A stretch of 64,000 bases of DNA from Tolypeutes matacus (lineage: Eukaryota > Chordata > Mammalia > Cingulata > Chlamyphoridae): contig JAKSZT010053764.1 of the NCBI GenBank assembly GCA_026826555.1, positions 36,935,142-36,999,141 on the forward strand, read 5' to 3'. Below the pieces are notes generated by a model. It ran no database searches and had not been told where the DNA came from. It was given only the letters and a program-made list of their open reading frames with translations. The translations under genes and the position numbers were made by a program. Positions 38,285 through 49,669 of this stretch are shown here, piece by piece. Each line of letters starts with the position of its first letter. Positions within the stretch are counted from its first letter, which is position 1.

Positions 38285-39489
38285 GATGAGATTCTAAACC
38301 AGTGTCCGCTGAGCTCTCGGGAACTGAATAATGCTTCACCCTGGGGATATTAGCATGGGACCAGAGGAGCAGCTCTCTATGGCTGAGGTTTAGGAGCTGA
38401 ACCTGGTGGAACACTTCGGGGTTTCCTTAGGCTTCTCAAATTACTTCCTTGTTGGCAACTACCAAGTCGGGGACAAAAACTATTAGTTGGGGAAGGAAGA
38501 ATAAGAATCCGTTCCTATTTGAAGGGATTTCTTACCATTTCCCGTTAAAACTTCAGCCTTTGGACTTGGCGCGATGCCTTTCAATGAGCAGGTGCTCACT
38601 TGACATTTGCAGAAGGGAAGGGGTAAGGTGGTGAGCAGGGAGGGAATAAGAAAAGAAAACAGTTAGCTTGGAAAGTCCAGCAATGTCAAATGTTGATGTG
38701 GCCTGTCAGGTGGCTAAGGTTGTCCAATCCAGGATGTCTATTCTGTGAGGTGCTTAGTTTAGGGATATGGATATTTTGATGAAGGCTGAGACTGAAGGTT
38801 GAGGATGGAGGGGTAGACAAAGATGAGCCATAAACCCTATTTTCCCAGGGGAGGGCATCTCAGAATCATAAACAGTTGTAAGACAAGCATTTTCTTGGCA
38901 GACAGAAAAATTTTAATAACTTCAAAGTCTCCCAAGAAATTTGGTAGGTTGCTTTGGACTGTTTAGGCATCTGGAAGGGGTGCAGAGGCAACATATGTGT
39001 AGGAATTTTTCCAGATTCAAACAAATATTTGAAAAATGTTTGAAAGATATTTTGTAAGCTGGAAACAGCCAAACGTGCTCTCTCAGAGCTTTCAAAACTG
39101 ATGCACGCAACATAGGGTATTTCTAAAATGGTTTTACATATCGCCAAACATAGTGAGTCACAACATAGGCCCCGAATGCTTGGCAACGCTTGGCTATACC
39201 GTAATATTTTCATTCCAGCCAGAGATCATTAGCAATGTAACACGTGGACTAATAGATTTGTAGACTTTTGTGGACTGATAGATTTTTATTAACCTGGAAT
39301 CAACTTAATCATTATCTTCTATTAGGAGAGAGGCAATTCATTATAATTGTAGACCAACATAAAACCTTGGCTTCTGTAGCCACAGAATCAGTCTAATTCT
39401 CATTTCTTGCTTTGTGCCATGCTTCAGGCTCCCATGAACTTGCATCAAGGCTAGGACTGCTCTGCCATGAGGCATCTTGCTGTAGCATC
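38285..39489. other. Intron 1 sequence with no recognised feature
   Basis: No gene or confident repeat was seen. Confidence 0.45.
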
Positions 39490-39497
39490 AGTTAGCT

Positions 39498-39673
39498 CAG
39501 GGATTCTTAACCATTTTTGCTCCACGGACCCCTCTGCCAGTCAGGTGAAAACCACGGACCCCTTACTAAATCCACACTATACTGTGTATTATTTAATAAA
39601 TATATCACACCCGCACCAACACGTCCCCATAAGAACCTCTTGTTCTTAACGGGCCCCTTGTTAAGAACCCCTG
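39498..39673. mobile_element. 176-bp hAT-type MITE with perfect 8-bp TSD
   Basis: Terminal inverted repeats CAGGGATTCTTAAC and GTTAAGAACCCCTG, flanked by an identical 8-bp duplication, AGTTAGCT (39490-39497 and 39674-39681). A sister copy is at 47264-47463. Confidence 0.93.
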
Positions 39674-40134
39674 AGTTAGCTCATTCGCTAGAACAACAGG
39701 TGAATGAAGCCAAAGTGGAAGCTGCTTGACCAGCATGTTAACAGTTTACGCACCCCCCCTCCCCCAGGAACAGCTGTCCAACGCAAAGCTCACAGTCACA
39801 CTGCGTGCAGCGAGCTGCAGGGCCACGCAGTGCCGGCCACGCTACCCGCTCGCCCCTGGGTCTTCCTCTCTGCACTGCTGGTCCTCATGTTTTGCCTTGG
39901 GTCTCTCGGATCTTTGTGCATTTTGTCCTCATCCCACACCTCAGCAATGACAACCTTTACGCCTCTTCCCGTTAAGCTACCTTCTAAAATGAGAAAGAAA
40001 AAAGTAAAACCCTCTATTTGCGTTTTTATAAAACGTCTACGGGCGTTTCTATTCTGTCAAGAATCTGTTGGGGACTGCAAAAGCCCAAGTTCAAGTCTTT
40101 ATCTGCCATCCTGTGGGTGTGAACTCACTTGTCA

Positions 40135-40588
40135 AAAGGACCTTTAAAGATGTCATTATTGGTTAAGACATGGACTCATTTGTGAATAGGATGTTCAAAT
40201 ATCCTATTTTTTTTTTTTTTGTATCATAGCACATTTTATTTATGTAATTAGGGAAAAACACATATTTTTGAAAGATAATTCTACTGCAAAATGAAATGGT
40301 GCAAGTCAAATCAGGGTGGCCTTAATCCATATGATGGCGTCCTTATATGCAAAGGAAACTGGACAAGGAAGTAGAAGTCAGAAGTCAGCGGAAATCAGAG
40401 AAGCAGACACAAGAAGAGAAGAGATCACCACGTGATGGAAAACTGCTGCAGAGTCTGAGAGGGGGCGAGCCTTGCCAATACCTTCATGTTGGACATCTGG
40501 TCTCATAAACCATGAGACAATAAATTCGTGCTGCTTAAGGCAACCCAGTGTGTGGCGTTTGTCGTAGCAGCCCTGGCAAACTAAGTCA
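40135..40588 (+). repeat. MLT1/MST-like MaLR LTR with internal insertion
   Basis: The MaLR-type end is visible (AAGGCAACCCAGTGTGTGGC, GTAGCAGCCCTGGCAAACTA), as is TGGTCTCATAAACCATGAGA. A T-run and about 90 bases of foreign sequence at 40203-40300 interrupt the left part. Confidence 0.7.
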
Positions 40589-40599
40589 GAATCTAATGT

Positions 40600-41395
40600 G
40601 ACTTTTTTTTTTTAATCATGCCAGCATTTCATTAGGATCGTTTGCTGGGTTTTGTGAGTATTCTGATTATAAAGCTGCACAGATACTGAGTGGTCTGCCT
40701 CAACCTTTATTTTTCATGAGCTTTACATGTGTGTGCAGAAATTAGCTTTATCAGGAATGCATAAACTGTGTTAAAGCAGAAATGCCTACCCTGTAATTCA
40801 TTCATTAACAACCTCAGGCTAACCATAGCTGTCAGGCGGAAATGCATGCTATGTCAACAGGTCCCCAAGAAGGAAAAAGAAGAGTATTTTACACCACAAA
40901 TACTAACACCATCTCATGGTATGTCCATCAAAAAATATGACACATGAACACCCTAGAACATGGATTTTCTAAGCAAATGGTTTACTCTAAAGGAATTCAT
41001 CCACTTCAGCCCAGAGCAGACTGTAACTCTGTTCTACAGAAGCCAGAACTACAAGATGACTATGTCACTCCAGGGGATGAAACAATCCCATGGGCCATGC
41101 CTAAGGGAGCGGGCCACAAATCAGTAAGTACCACTGACAACCTCACACCAGCCCATCTACCTTTGCATCAGGTAACTCCAGGTGGCTGCACTTGCATTTC
41201 AGAATGGATGGCTCATTTTTCCCTCTCTTGCTTTATAGCTACACATTTAAAAAACAATCTTGGTCAAAGATACCCTTATAACGAAATGGCCACTTGATCA
41301 TGCTTCCTGATTTTATAGTGTAAGTGACGTGACTACAAAGGGGTATCAAACTGAACATTCCCATAAAATGCCCCTAAAACTCAATTTTAAAAAAT
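40600..41395. other. Intron 1 sequence with no recognised feature
   Basis: No gene or confident repeat was seen. An open frame at 40944-41297 has no family resemblance. Confidence 0.45.
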
Positions 41396-41400
41396 TGAAA

Positions 41401-41627
41401 TTGAAGAGAGTGGCAAGCCCCAGGAAGAGAGGAACCCAGGAAGCCTGAACTCATGGCAGATGTTGGCAGCCATCTTGTTCCAACATATGGCAACAAACTT
41501 TGGTGAGGGAAGTAGCTTATGCTTTATGGCCTGGTAACTGTAAGCCTCTACCCCAAATAAATACCCTTTATAAAAGCCAACAGATTTCTGGTATTTTGCA
41601 TCAGCACCCCTTTGGCTGCCTAATACA
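41401..41627 (+). repeat. 5'-truncated MaLR-type LTR (group B)
   Basis: Forward orientation, ending TTTGGCTGCCTAATACA, with CCCCAAATAAATACCCTTTA before it. It is the reverse-complement counterpart of the start of the 24476 and 61181 elements. Confidence 0.8.
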
Positions 41628-41629
41628 CC

Positions 41630-44355
41630 TGGGTTGAAAACTGTGAAAGCTAACTATTTGCAGCTTCACATGGGGAGAAAAATGTCAGCATATAAAGATG
41701 TTCTGAGTATTGTAAGATGCTCAGAGCTCAGCCTCATCCCATCCCAGGCAGCACAATCTGGAGGCAGAAAACATTATACAGCAACATCTGATGAAGCTAA
41801 ACAAGGTAACGCTGCAGATGCAAAGTGCAAATACACCCAGGAACTAAAGAGAAAGTGAGGACAGTCTGTCTTTGGGTCAAAATACTATTCCACCAACTTA
41901 CAAGAGGAAGTAGCACAATTAATGTTCCACGTTAGAGTGCCATGGAAACACATGCTCACATCAATGTCAATCTTCAAAACAAGATCACAACTTATACCTG
42001 AATTTACCAAGGCACACAAGTTGCAAGCTGGATACAGTATGTTGCCCACATAGGTGCTTTGACCTACACAGTGCATTCAAAACTGGGAATATCCATTTAA
42101 GATCTGGATTTTTTTTCACCTTCTCTTAAAAATTGGCCTAAGCGGCAACATCCGGCCTGGCCCCTGAGGCTGATCTGTGCCGAGGTGGCTGCTGCCCCCA
42201 GCCCATGAAGCAGACCTTTTGCTGGCCACAGATTCCAATTCACTGGTCCATGCTCTCTACCCAGCACTTAGGCCTCTGAGTCTGTGAGTCCTGCTCCATA
42301 ACACCAACCACAGCCCACAGGGAGGTAAAAGGGGGAAGGAGACTCTGGGATTATTTGGCAAGGGCTTAGAGTCTCTCTCACTGAAGCTGTACCGCCACCA
42401 CATCAGATAAATGGAATTTTGGCATGCTTTGGCCTCTTGAGGGAAGGTATGAAGATATGACTTCTCTATTTTAGAGAGGAGGCAACTCCCTGAATTTAGC
42501 TGGTCTGCTTAATTTCTGACCACCACTGAATGCTGGACACAGATCATCCACCTCACAATTCTTTCCACTCTAAACCCTCACTGGTCTTGACACCTCTGGA
42601 TAGAAAGAAACTGGCAGAAAATCTTTGATCTTTGACAGGATATTATTTCAACACACCCAGTGCCTAGTGCAATCCCAGGTACATTCAACAACAGAATGTT
42701 CTTGAATGAATGGATGAATGAATTAAAAGCATTAGATTACGGTAAGAAGAGTTAACTTCTGTGGGAAAATGACAAAAAAGTTCCTTATTTAAGACTTAGC
42801 AATATAAGATGAACTGCTTCCACAGTATTATGCCCTGAATTTAAATGATGGAGGGGATCAATACACCCTGAAAAAAATGGAAAAACCAATACTCTCAATC
42901 CAGTAGAGTTCCTGAAGAGTTAAAGTCTCTTTAGAATAGTACTTCTCAAACTTGACTAATAGGTAGGCCTTATCTTTTAAAAACGCCTATGGAGTCCAGA
43001 GTTGACTTAAATATTGTTTATATAGCATTATTTCATGATGAACAAACATAATTCCAATATAAGCTCCTTATGCTTATTGTTCTATACATTTATAAAATCA
43101 AGAGAAATTTACAAAATCAATGAAATCAGAATTAGCAATATTCATCTAATCTGACAGGGGATACCATTTTGCTGAAACATCAATTGGTTCTGGCAACTTC
43201 AGTGTGGCTCCTTGGAGCACACTGAAACGACCATACGCCAAGGGAAAACCACATTTTCACATCATGTTTCCACTGAGGCCACAGCAAATCCTCTACTCTC
43301 CCAGCTATGGGCTGTCCGTTACCTTCAGTTTACAGAACACATCAGTCACAGACAGGGCCCACCTTCCTTCCTTCCTTCCTTCCTTTTTAGCTCATGGGAA
43401 TTAAACACAAACAAAGAGGCAGGTTTTGAAATTACGTAGCCAAGTCTATAATGTAGGAATCATCCAGGTAATTCTGAACGTGGTCAAATTAATTTGTTTC
43501 ATACTACCATCAAAATGAAAAAAAAAAAGTTTTGTCTCCCGAGCATACATGTAAAGACCCCAAAGGATCTGTGGTACCCAGTTTTAAAAAACGTTTCTTG
43601 GTATGAAATGTCCCTAAGTCTAGGGTGTGTGGCATCCTGGCACGCCAGGCGTAATGTTTCCATTCATTCTATTGCACCCCCAGATCCCCTGGATGTCAAA
43701 ACCTCTGAGGTATTTAAGGAGAAACGATATGTTCCATGAAGGTGAGGAACACCCAGCAGGCTCATCAATACTGGATGAGTTAAGGAAAGAATGGAAGAAA
43801 CATATTTGAGCTAGTGCTTCCGAAGATCCTGTTATTATAAGAAACATAGATTGTGGTCTTAAGGGTTAAAATTCACTTCTCTTTTTAAAATTACTCTGAC
43901 AAAAGCAATTATAATTTGGAGGACCCCCAGTAGTTGCAAACTGAAGCAATGAACTTGTTTGTTTGAGGCAATCATTCCAAGGAGATGTTATGTGTCACAG
44001 ATAAATTCCACCACTGCAACTTCCCTCTGAGAGACAGTGTTTACTTTCCATTTTACAACCCATATGAGACTAATATAGTCACAGAGAAGCAGGCTGAACA
44101 CCTATGATAAATAATCTCTTCCCATTTCTTCCTCCCAACTACATACGGCAGTCAAGTGCTACCTAAGTTGTAATACGTTATAGATGCAGTGAGAATTTTC
44201 ATATGTTCCTAGGAGGAAAAAAACACATCTTAAGCCCCTGTGGCATTCTAACTGCTTGCTTCATCTAAAGGATCTTGTTTCAGCTCTGCAGTCTCCAAAC
44301 GCCAGTCAAGGCAGATTAGCATGGTGCAACTGCTTTTCTTTTACAAATGAAAAAA
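41630..44355. other. Intron 1 sequence with no recognised feature
   Basis: Mostly single-copy in appearance. A CCTTCCTTCCTTCCTTCC-type microsatellite lies at about 43361-43385, and a possible L2 end at about 42655-42725. Confidence 0.45.
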
Positions 44356-44365
44356 TACCATGCAA

Positions 44366-44811
44366 ACCACCATGGAGGACTGTTTGGCAGTTCCTAAAGA
44401 AGTTGAATATAGACTTGCCACGTGACCCTGCAATACCACTACTGGGTATATACCCAGAAGAACTGAGAGCAGTGACACGAACAGACATCTGCACACCGAT
44501 GTTCATAGCCACATTATTCACCATTGCCAAAAGTTGGAAACAACCCAGGTGTCCATCAACAGATGAATGGATAAACAAACTGTGGTCTCTTCACACGATG
44601 GAATATTATGCAGCTGTAAGAAGAAATGAAGTCATAAAGCATATGGCAACATGGATGAACCTGGAGGACATTATGTTGAGTGAAGCAAGCCAGACACAAA
44701 AGGACAAATACTGTATGAATGCGTTACTATGAACCAAATATATTGTGTAATATATTGTTTGATTCAAAAAAAAATTGTTTTTACATGTATCCATTAAAAT
44801 AAATAAATAAG
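44366..44811 (+). mobile_element. 5'-truncated L1, young subfamily
   Basis: Contains only the ORF2 C-terminal part and 3' UTR, nearly identical to about 18470-18870 of the full-length copy. Exact 10-bp duplication TACCATGCAA at 44356-44365 and 44812-44821, with an AAATAAATAAATAAG tail. Confidence 0.93.
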
Positions 44812-44821
44812 TACCATGCAA

Positions 44822-47255
44822 CCCGGGCATAAATCAAGAGACAGTAATGAAATTTAAATTTGAAAAGTGATAGGCTCGGCATGACCACAGATATGAACCG
44901 TAAATTAGAAAAAAAAAAAAAAAAAAAGAGTAAAACAAACTATCAGGTTAAAAGAAAGCTAGAGAAGAGTCCTAAGCCCTTTCTTTTTGCCCAAACCGTA
45001 AGGGCAGAATAAATCATCTCTTTTCAAATTCTGAGAGCAAAAACTTTGAGCAATCAATGAGCCTGGAGGATTGGAGCAGTTCAATGCCCATGTGGCCAAA
45101 ACCGAAAGTCCTCAAAGGACTGGAAGGAAAGTATACCTGCCTGTGGTAATGGTGGAAATGACCGCCTTGCGATTATATTCAAATTATCAGAACCAGAAGG
45201 ACCACCACCTATGAAGAGAGCCCATAAAAACTAGGCCACGCAGACTCTGTAGGAAGGGCCAGGAGCTACACTTGGAAGGTTCAAAGTAGAGAGCTGTGGT
45301 TTTCTTAAGAGACAGGTTTCTGCCCCCTCAGCAGGGTAATGATAGACATAATTGCGAAAGAGGACAGATTAAAAAGAAGAAACAAAAGCACCAGGCAGGC
45401 AACAATTGGAAAATAAAGACCCATATATCAGGACCTGGGCTCTAAGTCCAGAAAAGGTAGAAGCCTCTCTGCAAAGCCTGTGGCTAGGGCACAGAGAGAT
45501 CCCAACACGGGGTCCAGGGAAAATATCACTCAGGGTCAAAAACACTCTCAAGCCTCCTCTGCGACTGGAGTCCAACTCACCATCGTGCTTCAAGGCTGGA
45601 ACAAATCTCTCCTTGGATGAATACCAGATATTACTGGTCATGTACACAGAAAAATATATTTATCTTTAAACACAACAACCATTCCAAAGCACCAGGAGAT
45701 CAAAGAGGGAAGAGCTGACTCACCTCTCCCAATTCCCCAGGCAGCTCAGGGCCCTAAGCTCAAGGACTGGGAAGACAAAGGAAACTGAGGCAATAGCTAA
45801 CCAATCTATCTATCCCGCCCCCTCCCCCATCTGTCTGTGTGCCTCTCTGGCTCACTCTCTCTCTATCTCTTTGCTTGCCCCAATCTCTTCCTTTTCCATC
45901 TTGCCAAACACCATATGATATAAACTACATGAGCTCACGATGCAACCACACTCTTCCAAAAGTAGGCAGTCACTGAAAAGGGCTACTTTGGAACCCTACA
46001 AGAGGAAGTAGAAAAGAATCCTTTGACCTGCACTGGAACTTTGCTTGTGGCAAAGTGGCTTACACGCTTTTAAAATTTCCTACTTAGGCAGGATTGGTTT
46101 TCATCTGTTGATTGTTTCCTCTTGATTTTAATAATCATCCTCATGTGGACGTGCTGGGTCAACTGTTTTGCCAATCTGTATACAGTTCACACATGGGGAG
46201 ATTTGGTTCTTCTCAAGTTTCTTGTTTCCAGATTATTCAATAATGACTCCCGGTTAACGCTGTACGCTTCAGAATCCGTGGGAAACAGCTGTCCATATAT
46301 TTTGGTGTCGGAACAAATCCTGCCCAGCCCCGACTTACAGGTCACCCATCGCACTGGCACTTGCTACACCACAAATACCCAACCTGGCTCTGTTCCCAAC
46401 TTGGCTATGGCTGAGGTAGCTGTGCCAGTTTACAAATCCATTATGGGTCCACTGCCAGCAGGACCCTCATGCTTCTGTTTGTGTGAATCTGGGGCCCTGA
46501 GTTGATTTATCAGACGGAATCAATTCACATGTAACACACAGACATTTTCCATTTCTCAAATGGAGCTGAGAAAATCCTGGGAAGCTTCAACGCTGACTAG
46601 AAGAGAGAACTAAGCCCCATTCCTCCTTCAAATGCTCAATGCACACACACCCCTATGTCCTCTCTCCTTGGCAATCTCTGAATACCACGCCCAGCTCACA
46701 TTCAAATGTCATGTTAGTTGTTTTCCTTGGGCAAATTTGGAAAAGGTGACCATTTGCAAAGGAACTTAAAAAAAAAAAAAAAAAAAAAAAAACACGCATG
46801 AGGGAATCTACAAAAGAAATGAAGAAAATGCACAGAGAATGAACTGACTGCACTCTCGAGGTAAGATATGTGAACCAAGGAATAAAGGAACACAGGTGTG
46901 TTTGATTCATTCTGAAAACATTTACTGAGGATCTACTGGGTACGAAAATCCCTTTCACCAACATAATGACCCTGGAACCACAAATTGGCTAGACAATGCT
47001 ATCACAAGACATGCCCTCTCTTTCTCCATCCATATTCTCTCCCACCTCCTGGACTTTTCCTCGCCTGGTACAATCTTCCTGAATTCTCTTACATAACCAT
47101 ATCTCCTAGCCAATTCTGGTTCCACCTGGTGGCTGGCCCAATTCCAGCTTACCAGCAAGCGGTGATGATATCCCTTTCTGATCTCGGAGAACCTTTATAA
47201 ATGCTGGGCTCAGGTAAACAGGTCATGCAACTCCTTTGGATGATCCCCTTCCTCA
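44822..47255. other. Intron 1 sequence with no recognised feature
   Basis: No gene was recognised. Simple runs: poly(A) at about 44908-44927 and 46768-46791, and a CTCTCTCTATCTC stretch near 45858. Confidence 0.45.
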
Positions 47256-47263
47256 GTCTGAGG

Positions 47264-47463
47264 CAGGGGTTCTTAACTTGTTTCGTTCCATGGACCCCTT
47301 TGCCAGTCAGGTAAAAACCACAGACCCCCCCCCCTTACTAAGCCCACACTATTGTGTTATATTATTTAATAAATATATCACACCCACACCAACAGGTCCC
47401 CACAAGAATAATTTTTTTTTTAATTTCAATTCAAGCTCACAGACTCCTTGTTAAGAACCTCTA
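47264..47463. mobile_element. About 200-bp hAT-type MITE, sister of 39498
   Basis: Terminal repeats CAGGGGTTCTTAAC and GTTAAGAACCTCTA. 8-bp duplication GTCTGAGG (47256-47263) versus GTCTAAGG (47464-47471). The interior matches 39498-39673, including AATAAATATATCACACCC. Confidence 0.9.
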
Positions 47464-47549
47464 GTCTAAGGAAAGGGGTCCCTCAGTTTTCTGAGAGAAA
47501 CTGAAGTTATGATTTTATCAACACACATGCCAGGGGCCATTCTCATCTT

Positions 47550-47900
47550 TTTTTTTTTTTTTTTTTTTTTTTTAAGCAAGGGAGTAAAGAGTTTATTAAG
47601 AAACTAAGAAACAAAGAAAGAATGGAAACTCTGTCAACACTACCACTCAACAGGAACCAACATTCTAATGCCTAATATCTGTTCTTCTCAAACTGGTCAT
47701 GCATTCCCCCCAGAGGGGTATGGGGCTGCATGCCACAGAAGATGAGAGGACTCACCGGCTGGGAAATAAAGCCACAAGAATTAATGGCATGTCTTCCTGG
47801 AGAGACAATTGCCCCCTCAGAATAAAACATAGTATTTTTATAGTAAAACAAGTCTCAATGGGTTATGTAGTAAAATGAACCAATATATGAATTTTTTAAA
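47550..47900 (-). repeat. Candidate processed retrocopy, minus strand
   Basis: A run of about 24 T at 47550-47573 reads as poly(A) on the minus strand. About 20 bases before it lies CTTAATAAACTCTTTACTCC, an AATAAA polyadenylation signal. The parent transcript is not recognised, and the left boundary inside the element and any duplication are unclear. Confidence 0.4.
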
Positions 47901-48044
47901 ACTCAAAACTGCAAAGAAATGTCTACTTTGCAGTAGTCTGTGGAGTTATCACCAACAATAAGGGAGTTTCCTGCAAATAACTCTTTTGCCTTTAAATGTT
48001 CTTTGGGGAAAATATTGAAAAATATTTTCCCCAAACTATGAACT

Positions 48045-48162
48045 TCTTGAGAGCAGGAAGCACATTTCATCTTTCTCTTTGTCCCCAGGGACCTAGGATA
48101 GTATTTAGGACAATATCTGGCACACAGCACACATGCAGTGATGCCTGTGGAATGAATTTAAT
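48045..48162 (+). repeat. L2 3'-end fragment
   Basis: Wording CTTGAGAGCAGGAAGCACAT, TTTGTCCCCAGGGACCTAGG and ATATCTGGCACACAGCACAC is typical of the L2 3' end. Confidence 0.7.
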
Positions 48163-48164
48163 GG

Positions 48165-49665
48165 GAATAATGTCAAAGGCTTTATCAATAACAAAAGATT
48201 TTTATCAGACTTGGATGGGAAGAAGGGAAGGTCAACAGCTGTAGGAGGAAGTGGAGTAGAAGCAATCCAATTTACCCAAACAGCTAATGGCTGCCATGGT
48301 AACAATCAGACAAAGTAACTCAGTTTAGCTCTTTTCCACTCCAACAAGTATAGGAAGGCAAACATTGTACTTGTTAATCTCACATCAGAAGGGGGTGGGG
48401 CTCAGGACACAAGTCTACCAGGTGACACTGGTGCTCATAAAATTTAATAACCTCTGAAGAGTTTGGAAAGGGATCATGATAATAACGATACCACCAATAA
48501 TATTAAGTGCTGGTGTATTTGTACTCTGATGCTAAAAAGATTATTTAATCATTTAAAGGTTAAGCGTCACATATTTGCAGCTGGATTTGACAAGTGTGAA
48601 AATAGTTCTGTGCATGTATATACATATACATACATATGGATAAATATATAATCTTTAACATTATATGGATTCACCCTGCCTCATTTATAAAATTGTTACT
48701 TTTTAAAATTAGTTGAACCTAAACCAATACACAATGAGAGTGACTCAGAGTATAGTTATAGCAATGTTTAAATGTTTCTGATTCCCTGCTGGAGACCCGA
48801 ATTCATTTAATTTCATTCATTTGTAAAGAACAGAAGAGAGAGTGCTTTACCCACCTTCTCTACACAATCCCTCTCTTACTGAAGTGACTCACTCTACAAG
48901 TTCAAGGCTTCCTCTACTTCACAAACTGGAGAGAGAAGGTGGGAGGAGGAGGAAGTAAGGCAGGCCAGCCCTGCTGCTCTAAGCTGTGACCAGTGAGCAA
49001 GACCTCTGAAGGCTCCCGGAGTCATTTCCTTTTCCTTTCTGGTCCCGTGGTCTCAGCTGTGTAAATTGCCAACCAAAGTGATTCCTTTCATATCTCCTTT
49101 ATAATGGTGGAGCTTATAAAATTAATAAAATTAATTAAGCTTAATAAAATTTCAGCTAAAATCCAAACAAAAAGATAAATAAAATGTTCATATTACCTGA
49201 GGAAGAAGTAAAAAGAGCAGTTCAAGACAAACCATGACACTATAGAAGGGAAAGAATCTCAAAGAAAAAAATCTGAGCATCTCTCCCTGGAAGCCCTGAG
49301 CTCTCACCTGCGGACACCCCTCTGGCCCTCAGTAATAAGTTAATTACTGGTATTACACTGTCTGAGCCTTACGGGCAGAGAAAATATCATTTTTTTTTCT
49401 GTTGTATGAAAAGCTAGAGTTTTTCGGTTCACATCTGGGATGGAATCCCTGCTCTTTCATTAAATGGGCATTATTAACTAGGTCTAAATTTCTGGGTCTG
49501 AGCTCCTCCATCAATCAGAAATAATAACGCTTACCCGCCAGGGTTGTTCTGACCCTGAGTGAACTCCCTAATATGCCCAGTAGTTAGCAAGCAACAATAA
49601 ATACCCTTGTCCAGTTAACTGTTGCCTTTTCTACACAGTCTCCGGAAAACTAAAAATCCAAAACC
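48165..49665. other. Intron 1 sequence near exon 1, no recognised feature
   Basis: No gene or confident repeat. An ATGTATATACATATACATAC stretch lies near 48614, and an AATTAATAAAATTAATTAAG stretch near 49120. Confidence 0.45.
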
Positions 49666-49669
49666 TGGT

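Noticed and set aside
44256..44732. 158-codon frame with a protein-like C-terminus
   Set aside because: The protein-like part is L1 ORF2 C-terminus from the 5'-truncated L1, joined by chance to flanking sequence.
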